A DNA stretch of 64,000 bases from NCBI GenBank assembly GCA_023388255.1, contig JAEWGO010000023.1, positions 73,471 to 137,470 of the forward strand, written 5' to 3'. A program made the translations under genes and the position numbers. Within the stretch, counting starts at the first letter, position 1. Each line of letters starts with the position of its first letter. Source of the stretch: Pseudomonadota bacterium. Its GTDB lineage: Bacteria > Pseudomonadota > Gammaproteobacteria > Xanthomonadales > Rhodanobacteraceae. The notes below the pieces were generated by a model. The model did no database searches. It was not told the origin of the DNA and worked only from the letters and a program-made list of their open reading frames with translations. Positions 16,659-25,009 of this stretch are shown here, piece after piece.

Positions 16659-17348
16659 TCAAACACTGGTCGAGAAGCGATAGCCGGCGCCGCGCACGGT
16701 TTGCACCAGTTCGTCCTTGCCGAACGGTTCGAGCGTCTTGCGCAGGCGACGGATGTGCACGTCGACCGTGCGTTCCTCGACATATACGCCGCCGCCCCAG
16801 ACATGGTCGAGCAACTGGCTGCGCGTATAGACGCGTTCGGCGTGGGTCATGAAGAAGTGCAGCAGACGGTATTCGGTCGGCCCGATGTGGACGGGCTGTT
16901 CGCCGCAGAACACGCGGTGCGCGGCGCTGTCGATGCGCAGGCCGCCGAGGTCTACCATGCCCTCCGCGTCCTCGCCGTGCGTGCGGCGCATGACCGCGCG
17001 GATGCGCGCGAGCAGTTCGCGCGTCGAGAACGGCTTCACCACGTAGTCGTCGACACCGGCGTCGAGACCGCCGACGCGGTCGGTTTCCTCGCCGCGTGCG
17101 GTCAGCATGATGATCGGTACTTCGCGGGTCAGCTCGTCCTTGCGCAGGCGGCGCGCGAGGTCGATGCCGCTCATGCCGGGCAGCATCCAGTCGAGCAGGA
17201 TCAGGTCCGGCACGCGCTCGCCGATCGCGGTTTGCGCCGCGCGCGCATCCGGTGCGTGCATCGCCTCCATGCCGGCCTTGCGCAGTGCGAACGCGACCAT
17301 GTCGCGGATCGAGGTTTCGTCTTCGACTATCAGGATGTGTTTTTGCAC
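16659..17348 (-). CDS. phoB: Phosphate regulon response regulator PhoB
   Basis: A 229-residue OmpR-family DNA-binding regulator. The receiver domain has the acidic pair (VEDE), the phosphorylated Asp in LILLDWMLPGMSG, the Thr of MLTARGEE and the Lys of VVKPFS. The winged-helix effector ends with VDVHIRRLRKTLEPFG ... TVRGAGYRFS, typical of PhoB. It starts with GTG at 17348. When phosphate is scarce it activates phosphate-uptake genes, and it heads this phoB-phoR-pst-ppk-ppx array. No convincing Pho box was found upstream. Confidence 0.96.
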   Translation of the reverse strand: MQKHILIVEDETSIRDMVAFALRKAGMEAMHAPDARAAQTAIGERVPDLILLDWMLPGMSGIDLARRLRKDELTREVPIIMLTARGEETDRVGGLDAGVDDYVVKPFSTRELLARIRAVMRRTHGEDAEGMVDLGGLRIDSAAHRVFCGEQPVHIGPTEYRLLHFFMTHAERVYTRSQLLDHVWGGGVYVEERTVDVHIRRLRKTLEPFGKDELVQTVRGAGYRFSTSV

Positions 17349-17599
17349 GTCATCACCGCGAGCAGGGCTTGATGGAACTGTGACGCCATCATTGCAGTTG
17401 GACTGTTACATCCGCATGACGATCGCTGCGCGAATCGGTCGAACCCGGCATCAATGCGCGGAAACGGCAGCTTTCCCGTGTTGCCGAAATATTACACTTC
17501 CGTAGTGGAATGCGTTCTGCCGGCGTGAAGCATTCGAAATGCCTCATCCTCGCGAAGGCGGAAACGACAGTAAAAAACGCGCTCTTCGGCTGGGTGCGG

Positions 17600-19342
17600 T
17601 CAGCGCGGTCGGCAACATGCCATCGCAGGCAGCAGCGAGTCCGGCGAGTTCGCAGGTTCCGGCGTTGAGCGCTTGCGCAGTTCGAGCACGGTCGGTGTGA
17701 GCTGGGTGATGCGCGCATCGATGCGGCTGCGCTGGTAGTAGGTCAGGTCGGGCTGCTTCGACAGCGCCTTGAGCTGGTTCAGTGCATCCTCGGCATGGCC
17801 GGTCAGGTAGGCCGCTTCCGCGTACGCTTCCGATGCGCGCACCTTGTCACCGGCGAGCTGATTGGCGCGGCCGTAGCTCTTCTGCAAGTCGGGATCGTCG
17901 CTGTGGCGCTCAATCTGCGGGCGGAGCAGTTCCAGTGCGCGGCGTGCGCTCTTTTCGTCCGTCTGGGCGAGCAGCGCGTCGGCATAGGTCAGCGTGATCG
18001 CGTGGTTGCCGGGGTAGTCGCCGTTGAGTTGTTCGTAGATCTTCAGCGCGCCCGGCTTGTTGCCGGCCTGGTCCTCGGCGTTGGCGAGTGCCAGCCGTAC
18101 GACGGACGATTTGGGGAGTCGCGCGTCGAGCCTGGTCAGCTCATCGACCGCGAGTTTCGCTTCATGCGTGTTGATCAGCGCGAGCGCGTAGCCGTAGCGA
18201 TTGGCGACCGTGTCGAACGCCTTGTCGTCGCGCAGATTGTCCGCGTAGTGCGCGCGCATCGCCGTCGCCGATGTCGCGCTGAGCACGCGCGCGCGTTCGC
18301 GCATCAGTTCGAAATAGGTTTCGCGCGCGCTGCCGCGCACGTAGCAAGCCGTCACTTTGACCTTCGGCAGCGCCTTGTCGCCGTGCGCGCCCGGTATGAC
18401 GGTCGTCGACGCCGCATTGCTGGCGGAGGTGGCGGCGGATTCATCCGGCTCATTGCCGAGGTCCATGTCATGCCGGCTGGGCAGGTCGAGATTCAGCGAG
18501 CCGCTCGTTGCAATGATGGTGCGTGATGGCGCAGAGGCCAGGCGTGGCACCTGCGGACAGCCGAGTTGGCGTGCGCGCTCCTTCGCTTCGGCGATGCGTT
18601 TGGTGTCGAGCGGATGATCGATCAGGAACTCCGGTACGTCGACGCCGTTGACGCGCATGATCTTCTGCAGCGTCTGGAACGCGCCGGCCATTGCCATCGG
18701 ATCGAAGCCGCTGCGTGCGAGCGTCTGGATGCCGACGCGATCGGCTTCTGCTTCCTCGCCGCGAGTGAAGTTGATCTGGCGCTGCTGCATCAGCGAGGTG
18801 CCCGCCATCATCGCGGCAACGCCGGCATCGTCGGTGCGGTGTGCGCTGGCGATCATCACGCCGAGCATGCCGAGCATGATCGGGATCGACATCTTCTTGG
18901 TGTCCTCGAACGCGCGCAGGATGTGCTGCTGCTGCACGTGCGAGATTTCATGGGCGAGCACGCCGGCCAGTTCGTCCTCGCGGTCCATTGCGGTGATCAG
19001 GCCGGCGTTGGCGGCGACGAATCCACCGGGCGCGGCGAATGCGTTGATGTCCGGATCGCGCACGATGAAGAAGGTGAACGAAAGGTCCGGCCGATCGCTG
19101 TTCGCGACCAGCTGGTAGCCGAGCGCGTTGATGTAGTCGTTCAGAAGCGCGTCGTCGAGCACCATGCCGTACGCGCGCATTTCCTGCAGCATCGCCGCGC
19201 CGTAGTCGTGCAGATCCTGCGGTGACACCATGCCCGCGGCTGAACTGCCGATGTCGGGCAGTTTCACGTCCTGCTCGCGAGCGCCCGCGAGGCAGGTGAT
19301 GCATGCCGCGGCCAGCAGGGAAAGAGCTCGGATCACACGCAT
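17600..19342 (-). CDS. bepA: BepA-like M48 metalloprotease with TPR repeats
   Basis: A periplasmic zinc protease/chaperone that in E. coli (BepA, YfgC) aids assembly or removal of the outer-membrane LptD/BAM complexes. Signal peptide MRVIRALSLLAAACITCLAG is followed by the M48 domain with zinc motif HEISH (about residue 131) and the downstream glutamate in GEEAEADRVGI. C-terminal helical repeats (SVVRLALANAEDQAGNKPGALKI-type) form a TPR region. At 580 residues it is about 90 longer than E. coli BepA; most of the extra is a Ser/Ala-rich insert between the domains. ATG 19342. Transcribed alone, divergent from grxC. Confidence 0.9.
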   Translation of the reverse strand: MRVIRALSLLAAACITCLAGAREQDVKLPDIGSSAAGMVSPQDLHDYGAAMLQEMRAYGMVLDDALLNDYINALGYQLVANSDRPDLSFTFFIVRDPDINAFAAPGGFVAANAGLITAMDREDELAGVLAHEISHVQQQHILRAFEDTKKMSIPIMLGMLGVMIASAHRTDDAGVAAMMAGTSLMQQRQINFTRGEEAEADRVGIQTLARSGFDPMAMAGAFQTLQKIMRVNGVDVPEFLIDHPLDTKRIAEAKERARQLGCPQVPRLASAPSRTIIATSGSLNLDLPSRHDMDLGNEPDESAATSASNAASTTVIPGAHGDKALPKVKVTACYVRGSARETYFELMRERARVLSATSATAMRAHYADNLRDDKAFDTVANRYGYALALINTHEAKLAVDELTRLDARLPKSSVVRLALANAEDQAGNKPGALKIYEQLNGDYPGNHAITLTYADALLAQTDEKSARRALELLRPQIERHSDDPDLQKSYGRANQLAGDKVRASEAYAEAAYLTGHAEDALNQLKALSKQPDLTYYQRSRIDARITQLTPTVLELRKRSTPEPANSPDSLLPAMACCRPR

Positions 19343-19536
19343 GCGGATATCCAGGACAAACCAATTCTGACTCGGACCACATTAGCGCGCCGGCGTTCCT
19401 GTCGCCACCGTGCACGCTGCGTGCGGACGCCGTACTCATGGCCGGTTCATGCGCGCGGCGCGGCGGTGCTTGCAAGTCACGCGCGGCGAACGCACTCTTT
19501 CGCGCACCTCTTTCCAGCCAGGTCGGAAAACCGTCA

Positions 19537-19800
19537 ATGAACCGGGTCGAAATCTATACGTCGGCGATCTGCCCGTATTGTGTTTCCGCGAAAACCTTCC
19601 TCAAGCACAAAGGCCTCGACTACGAGGAGATCCGCATCGACCTCGATAACGTGCGGCGCGACGAGATGCTGAAGCGCAGCTCCGGGCGACGCACGGTGCC
19701 GCAGATTTTCGTCAATGGCGTGCACGTGGGCGGCTACGACGACCTCGTCGCCGCGGATCGTGCCGGTCGCTTGCGTGAATTGACGGAGGGCGCGAAATGA
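19537..19800 (+). CDS. grxC: Glutaredoxin 3
   Basis: An 87-residue glutathione-dependent thiol-disulfide oxidoreductase with the dithiol active site CPYC (about residues 12-15) and the glutathione-binding TVPQIFVNGVHVGGYDDL. Length and the MNRVEIYTSAICPYC start are typical of GrxC. ATG 19537. Its stop overlaps the next gene by 4 bases (ATGA), which joins it in an operon with an AhpD-like protein. Confidence 0.96.
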   Translation: MNRVEIYTSAICPYCVSAKTFLKHKGLDYEEIRIDLDNVRRDEMLKRSSGRRTVPQIFVNGVHVGGYDDLVAADRAGRLRELTEGAK

Positions 19801-20150
19801 GCGAGCGCATCAAGGAGTTCACCGCGTTCCGCCAGCGCATGAACGAGCGCATCCTCGGTCAGGACAACCAGGTCGTGCGGCGTTTCTTCGCCCTCGACAC
19901 GCAGACATACAAGGCCGGCGCGCTCGACGTGAAGACGAAGGAAATGCTCGGCCTCGTCGCTTCGCTGGTCCTGCGCTGCGACGACTGCATCAGCTACCAC
20001 GTCGCGCAATGCGTCGAGGCCGGCGTCAGCGAGGACGAATTCTTCGAGATCTTCAGCGTCGGCCTGGTCGTCGGTGGATCCATCGTGATCCCGCACCTGC
20101 GCCGCGCGGTGGATTTTCTCGACGAGATGAACGGCGCGAAGGAAGCCTGA
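19797..20150 (+). CDS. AhpD-like carboxymuconolactone-decarboxylase-family protein
   Basis: A 117-residue all-helical protein of the CMD/AhpD superfamily. It has the redox motif C-x-x-C-x3-H in RCDDCISYHVAQCV and the surrounding helix pattern LDVKTKEMLGLVASLVL. Members work as peroxidase adaptors or thiol reductases. Overlap with glutaredoxin suggests a thiol-based redox job in which GrxC may regenerate its disulfide; that partnership is inference. ATG 19797. Confidence 0.88.
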   Translation: MSERIKEFTAFRQRMNERILGQDNQVVRRFFALDTQTYKAGALDVKTKEMLGLVASLVLRCDDCISYHVAQCVEAGVSEDEFFEIFSVGLVVGGSIVIPHLRRAVDFLDEMNGAKEA

Positions 20151-20152
20151 CG

Positions 20153-20174
20153 CCGCCGCATCCGATGGCGGCGG
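20153..20174. terminator. Hairpin between convergent genes
   Basis: CCGCCGCAT (20153-20161) pairs with ATG-G-CGGCGG (20165-20174) around a CCG loop, with one bulged G. It sits just after the stop at 20150 and before the convergent stop at 20188. There is no T-run, so it is only a possible bidirectional terminator. Confidence 0.4.
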
Positions 20175-20187
20175 TGGCGTACGTATC

Positions 20188-21318
20188 TCAGCGCGGCACG
20201 CGCACCAGCTTGACCCGCGCGCCGGTGCTGCTGCGGCCGGCGAGGTGGTCGATGCCGATCTGGTCGAAATCCGCAAGCACGGTTGCGGCGACCGACAAGG
20301 TGCACAGTTCCGGTCGCTGCGCGCCGTTGGCGAGCCGGCAATCGAGGCCCGCATCGCTGCCGGCGTCGGCCAGGTGGAATGTTTCCGCGTCCTGACTGAC
20401 CGGTGCCGAGAAATCGAACACGCGTGGTGCACCGCCTTCGTCCGGTACCAGCACCCACTGGCCGTTCCATGCGTTGCCGATCGCGCCCGCTGCGAAACGC
20501 GAGCGTGCCAAGGTCAGCGCGCGGACTTCCACGTCGCGGCCGGACTCGTTGCGCACGAGCCAGGCGTGCGCGCGCGAAGGCGAAAGGAACTCGATCTCGA
20601 TGCGCGGACCTGCCTGCGCGACCGGTTGGCTGCCGCTCGGCGCGAACGGCGGATCGCCGTTGGCGAGTTGCACCAGCGACGCCGTTGCGACGCGTCCGCT
20701 CGGGCGCGCGGTGCCGAAATACCACGTGGCCGCGCCGGTATCATTGAAGCCGAACAGGCCGATCGCGAGCTGGCCGTCCTGCAGTTCGATGCTGGCGCCG
20801 TTGCCTGGCGACGCGGCGCCGTTTTCGGTGCTCGCCTCTGACCACCAGAAACCGTTTTCCGGCGTCGGCGCCGAAGTCGGCGTATTCGTGTCGAGCAGAT
20901 GGAAGGCGAGAAGTTGCGAAGTGCCGCCGTTGTTGGCGTACACGCGCACCCGATAGACCTGGCCGGGCAGGATCGGCACGCCGGCGCTGGTTGCCGGGTC
21001 CACGCGCAGGCTGAAGGGTTGCTGGCGATTTGCATCGCAACCGGTTTGCGGCGTTTTCAGCTCGATGCTGAGATCGATGCCGTCAACGACGACGCGCGAA
21101 ACATCCGGCACGCACCGCGCCGGCGCACTGCCATGCAGGCCGATCTGGCGCGATACCAGCGTGTTGCCGCCGCCGGGGAGCTGTTCGAGTTGCACGCGCA
21201 GCGCCGAGGCGCTGCCCTCGGCCGCACGCGCGCCGACGCAGGCGAGCAGCGCGCACAGGCAGGCCGAAACCGCCCGCCATGCCATCGTTGCGGGCCGTGT
21301 TGTATGAGTTCGCGACAT
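20188..21318 (-). CDS. Secreted hypothetical protein, beta-rich
   Basis: An exported protein of 376 residues from ATG 21318, or 365 from ATG 21285; neither start has a visible ribosome-binding site. The second start gives the more regular signal peptide (MAWRAVSACLCALLACVGARA). An N-terminal beta domain has paired cysteines. A middle segment (NGFWWSEAS...GNGASIELQDGQ...GATWYFGTA) resembles the W-rich repeats of many Xanthomonadales exoproteins that read GWGxxxxxQGxxxFxTWFxYDxxGxPxWY. It ends in KLVRVPR rather than the DGFD motif. Function unknown. Confidence 0.7.
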   Translation of the reverse strand: MSRTHTTRPATMAWRAVSACLCALLACVGARAAEGSASALRVQLEQLPGGGNTLVSRQIGLHGSAPARCVPDVSRVVVDGIDLSIELKTPQTGCDANRQQPFSLRVDPATSAGVPILPGQVYRVRVYANNGGTSQLLAFHLLDTNTPTSAPTPENGFWWSEASTENGAASPGNGASIELQDGQLAIGLFGFNDTGAATWYFGTARPSGRVATASLVQLANGDPPFAPSGSQPVAQAGPRIEIEFLSPSRAHAWLVRNESGRDVEVRALTLARSRFAAGAIGNAWNGQWVLVPDEGGAPRVFDFSAPVSQDAETFHLADAGSDAGLDCRLANGAQRPELCTLSVAATVLADFDQIGIDHLAGRSSTGARVKLVRVPR

Positions 21319-21553
21319 TCGCGGATAATGCGCGTCCTCGCGGATCTGGGCAAGCCGTGTCGCGGCAGATCCTTGTCACGCAAGGTTTTTTTTGCGCGGC
21401 GGAATCGGCGCCAGCGCGACTAGGCAGTGGTTTCGCTCCTCCCGCATCTGTCGGTGCGGCTCCGCTCAGCGTAACCGCCGCGGCACCTTCCCAAGGCCCG
21501 GGACGATTTCTTTCCAGCGCGAATTCCGATCGCGCAGCACGGAGTATTTCCAG

Positions 21554-22561
21554 ATGAGCAAGACCATTGCGGTAATCCGCGGCGACGGCATCGGCCCTGA
21601 AATCATGGACGCGACGCTGCGCGTTCTCGAAACGTTGCAGCTCGGCTTCCAGTACGACTTCGTCGAGGCTGGCCTCGCCGCGCAGGAGAAGTTCGGCGAG
21701 CTGTTGCCACAGGCCACGCTGGATGCGATCGTGAAGCATCGCGTTGCGCTGAAAAGCCCGCTGACCACGCCGGTCGGCGAGGGGTTCAGCTCGATCAACG
21801 TGCAACTGCGCCGCAAGTTCGATCTGTATGCGAACGTGCGTCCGGCGATTTCGTTCCCGAACACGCGCTCGCGTTTCCCGGAGAACGTCGACCTGATCAC
21901 CGTGCGCGAGAACACCGAAGGCGCCTATGCCGGCGAAGGCCAACAGGTGTCCGAGGACGGCGCCACTGCAACCCTGATCCAGAAGATCACGCGCAAGGGT
22001 TCCGAGCGCATCGTGCGCTATGCGTTCGACCTGGCAGTCCGCACCGGCCGCAAGAAGATCACCGTGGTGCACAAGGCGAACATCCTGAAGTCGACCTCGG
22101 GCCTGTTCCTGAAGGTCGCGCGCGAAGTCGCCGCGCAGTATCCGAGCATCGAATGCAACGAGATGATCGTCGACAACACCTGCATGCAGTTGGTAATGCG
22201 GCCGGAGCAGTTCGACGTGATCTGCACGACGAACCTGTTCGGGGACATCATTTCCGACCTTTGTGCCGGCCTCGTTGGCGGCTTGGGCCTTGCGCCGGGC
22301 GCGAACATCGGTGCGGACGTGGCGATCTTCGAGGCCGTGCACGGCTCGGCACCGGACATTGCAGGCAAGGGCGTCGCCAATCCGTGCGCGCTGCTGCTCG
22401 GCACGGCGCAGATGCTCGACCACCTGCAGCACGATGACGCGGCGGCTCGCCTGCGCGCGGCAATCCGCGGCACGCTGGAGGCGCGTGATTGCGTCACGCC
22501 GGACCTCGGTGGTAGCGGAACGACGCAGGCGTTCGCGGACGCGATCATCAGCCGGCTCTGA
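21554..22561 (+). CDS. icd: NAD-dependent isocitrate dehydrogenase (IMDH/HICDH-like)
   Basis: Oxidative decarboxylation of isocitrate to 2-oxoglutarate in the TCA cycle. The 335-residue protein is short, like the Xanthomonas NAD-specific enzyme and homoisocitrate/isopropylmalate dehydrogenases, not the 416-residue E. coli NADP enzyme. It shows GDGIGPEI, the substrate loop SPLTTPVGEGFSSINV, TVRENTEGAYAG, the catalytic Lys in TVVHKANILK, the metal ligands in TTNLFGDIISDL, and VHGSAPDIAGKGVANP. ATG 21554 follows GGAG at 21541. No leu genes are nearby, which disfavours isopropylmalate dehydrogenase. Confidence 0.9.
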   Translation: MSKTIAVIRGDGIGPEIMDATLRVLETLQLGFQYDFVEAGLAAQEKFGELLPQATLDAIVKHRVALKSPLTTPVGEGFSSINVQLRRKFDLYANVRPAISFPNTRSRFPENVDLITVRENTEGAYAGEGQQVSEDGATATLIQKITRKGSERIVRYAFDLAVRTGRKKITVVHKANILKSTSGLFLKVAREVAAQYPSIECNEMIVDNTCMQLVMRPEQFDVICTTNLFGDIISDLCAGLVGGLGLAPGANIGADVAIFEAVHGSAPDIAGKGVANPCALLLGTAQMLDHLQHDDAAARLRAAIRGTLEARDCVTPDLGGSGTTQAFADAIISRL

Positions 22562-22631
22562 TCAAGGAGCCGCGGTTGGGGAATGGGGAGTGGGGAATCG
22601 CGAAAGCGGCTCGGCTGGCCTACCGATTCCC

Positions 22632-23435
22632 TCATTCTCCAAACTCCGCCAGATGGTGGAGCACACGCAGCTTGCCTTGGCCGGGGAAATAGCCGGCGGC
22701 GAGCGCCTGCTGCACGAAGCCAATGGCGCGCTCGACCGCGCTTTCAAGCGGTTGCCCACAGGCGATGCCGGCAGCCACCGCAGCCGCGAGCGAGCAGCCG
22801 GTGCCATGGCTTTCGCCGCGGATACGGCGCTGATGGAACCAGTGCTCTGCCTCCTGCGTGAGCAGCAAGTCGGAGATGTCGTCGCTGGCCAAGTGGCCGC
22901 CTTTGAGCAATACCGCACGCGCGCCGGCGGCACGGAGTGCGTGCGCGGCCGCCAGCATCTCGGGCGGAGTACGGATCGTCCGATCGAGCAGGCGTTCGGC
23001 CTCGGGAATGTTCGGCGTCACGAGGGTGGCCCGTGCGAGCAGGTGCCGCAGCAATGCCGGCGCAAGGTCGTTTGTCGCCAGAGCAGCGCCGGTCGTGGCG
23101 ACCAGTACCGGGTCGAGAATCACCGGAATGTGCGGATGCCGCGCCAGCACAGCGGCAACCTCGCGCGTCAGTGCCGGTGTCGCCAGCATGCCGATCTTGA
23201 TTGCGGCAACGTCGAAATCCTCAAGCACCGCATCCACTTGCGCGCGCAGGATTGTGCTCGGCACGGTATGGATCGCGCTCACGCCGCGCGTGTTCTGCGC
23301 GGTGACCGCGGTGATGGCACAGGTGCCATGCACGCCATACGCTGCGAAGGTGCGCAGATCTGCTTGAATGCCGGCGCCGCCACCGGAATCGGATCCGGCG
23401 ATCGTCAATGCAATGGGAAGAGGAGGGCGTTTCAT
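22632..23435 (-). CDS. thiD: Hydroxymethylpyrimidine/phosphomethylpyrimidine kinase
   Basis: Phosphorylates HMP and HMP-P for thiamine synthesis. The 267-residue ribokinase-like protein starts IALTIAGSDSGGGAGIQADL, the ThiD signature. It has TAVTAQNTRGV and KIGML in the active site and the anion-hole/catalytic GESHGTGCSLAAAVAAG near residue 212. ATG 23435. Convergent with the isocitrate dehydrogenase gene. No other thiamine gene or TPP riboswitch is seen here. Confidence 0.95.
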   Translation of the reverse strand: MKRPPLPIALTIAGSDSGGGAGIQADLRTFAAYGVHGTCAITAVTAQNTRGVSAIHTVPSTILRAQVDAVLEDFDVAAIKIGMLATPALTREVAAVLARHPHIPVILDPVLVATTGAALATNDLAPALLRHLLARATLVTPNIPEAERLLDRTIRTPPEMLAAAHALRAAGARAVLLKGGHLASDDISDLLLTQEAEHWFHQRRIRGESHGTGCSLAAAVAAGIACGQPLESAVERAIGFVQQALAAGYFPGQGKLRVLHHLAEFGE

Positions 23436-23628
23436 GCGTGCTGTTGCGTCCGCGCTACAAAGCCAAAGGGCGCGTGCTGCACAAAGGGTGTGCGGGAAAT
23501 TCGTATTTTTTCAGTCATGGCAAGGAGTTGTTGCTGTCGGATCGAGCGCGGCGCTTGACTTCTGTTGCGTTTTCGCCAACGATACGACGAATTACACCAC
23601 AGCCGTTCCACTACCGCAGCAAGGGGCT

Positions 23629-24837
23629 ATGCAGCGGGCAACAGCAGCAAGCGCAGGGAGATGGGCGGGAGCGCTCGGCACAGGGCTGGCGCTTCCGCTT
23701 TCTTTTGTTGTACATGCGGCGTCGTTTGACGACGTACGCGCGCGCGTGCGTCCGGTTGAAGCCTCCGCGATTGCTGCAGTTGCCGACGCTTCTGCGCTTG
23801 CGCGTTGGCACGACTACGCGCTGTCCAGCATCACCCCGCAGTTTTCCTGGGCCGTGCTGCCGCCGTCCAGCGACGCGCCGCGGGTGCTCGACAACTATAC
23901 GGGTACGATCGAGCGCGCCCCGCTGTTCGAGACGCGGATCGGTGCAAGCACGACGCACGTCGGTATCGCTGTCACCACCGGCACGGTTGCCGACACGCCG
24001 AGCGTGCTTCCGACCCAGGCCACACATCTGGTTCCAATGCCGCAAACCGGCCTGCAGCGCACCGTGGTGACGCCGAGCCTGGCTGGTGACTGGGGCAGCC
24101 GCGGCAGCGTGCGCCTGACCGGAGTGTTCGCCTATCAGCGCTTTGCGAGTTTCGGTCTCGGTACGGCCATGTCCGATGGCGGCGCGCCGTTGCCGGGATG
24201 GCTGGGCGACAGCTCCTACGGTGCCGGTGCGCGTGTGGACGTCAGCAATGTGCTGGGCGACCATCTGCGCTGGAATCTCGGCTATCAGTCCCGCGTCGGC
24301 ATGGGCACGTACGCGAACTATCGAGGCGTGTTCGCCGATGCCGGTCATTTCGACATTCCGGCAAGCGCAAGTGCGAGTCTGAGCTACGCGCTGACGCCGC
24401 ATTTCGGCGTTGATGTCGGCATGCAGCGCGTGATGTACAGCGCGATCACGCCATTCGCCAGTTCGAATCTGCCGACCCGTTTCCTGGCTTTGCTCGGCGA
24501 CGGTTCCAGCCCGGTGTTCGCATGGCGTGACCTCAATGTCTACAGCGTCGGCGGCACCTGGAGCGATCAGGATTTCGGTAGCGTCCAGCTTCGCTATACG
24601 ACGCGGCAGCAGCCGGTGCCGACATCGAAGCTGCTGGAGAACGCGCTCGCCGACGCGACCGCGAACGACATGGTCACGCTCGGTTGGTCGCGTGGACTTG
24701 GCGCGTCTTCGAACCTGAGCTTTGCGGCCAGTTACGCGACCTCGCCGTACTACCTGTTGATGCCGAGCTACCTCTCGCGCGCAAACGGAACGGCGAGCCA
24801 GTTCGAGTTCGAGGCGCTTTGGTCGGTGAGGTTCTGA
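23629..24837 (+). CDS. Outer-membrane beta-barrel protein
   Basis: A 402-residue exported protein with signal peptide (MQRATAASAGRWAGALGTGL..., cleavage near VHA) and alternating hydrophobic beta-strands with aromatic girdles (SVRLTGVFAYQRF, HLRWNLGYQSRV, NLSFAASYATSP). It ends in ...FEFEALWSVRF, with the terminal Phe that the BAM complex recognises. ATG 23629 follows AAGGGG. The barrel style recalls FadL/OmpP1- or porin-like proteins, but no FadL signature is seen. Transported substrate unknown. Confidence 0.75.
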   Translation: MQRATAASAGRWAGALGTGLALPLSFVVHAASFDDVRARVRPVEASAIAAVADASALARWHDYALSSITPQFSWAVLPPSSDAPRVLDNYTGTIERAPLFETRIGASTTHVGIAVTTGTVADTPSVLPTQATHLVPMPQTGLQRTVVTPSLAGDWGSRGSVRLTGVFAYQRFASFGLGTAMSDGGAPLPGWLGDSSYGAGARVDVSNVLGDHLRWNLGYQSRVGMGTYANYRGVFADAGHFDIPASASASLSYALTPHFGVDVGMQRVMYSAITPFASSNLPTRFLALLGDGSSPVFAWRDLNVYSVGGTWSDQDFGSVQLRYTTRQQPVPTSKLLENALADATANDMVTLGWSRGLGASSNLSFAASYATSPYYLLMPSYLSRANGTASQFEFEALWSVRF

Positions 24838-25009
24838 GAGAGCGTGAATCACCAGCCTTCGGCTGCTGTGAGTCGCGCGGGATTCGAGATTCGGTTGGAT
24901 CCGGCCAGTCGCGAATTCGCCCCATCCCGGAATCCCTGTCGCTCTTCCGGAGTCCAGCAGCGCGCGCCGTCGAGCGCGCGCTTTCCCGCCTCCTCCTGAA
25001 TCTCCGTCT

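Noticed and set aside
17349..17599. Possible Pho box upstream of phoB (CTGTGAC and CTGTTAC half-sites).
   Set aside because: The half-sites are about 25 bases apart instead of the 11-base repeat period of a Pho box, so I could not support it.
22562..22640. GGGAATGGGGAGTGGGGAATCG-like runs near the thiD end as a member of a dispersed repeat family.
   Set aside because: Only short GGGAATCG/CGATTCCC matches recur (here and loosely near 24880 and 45930); too little in one window to define a repeat.
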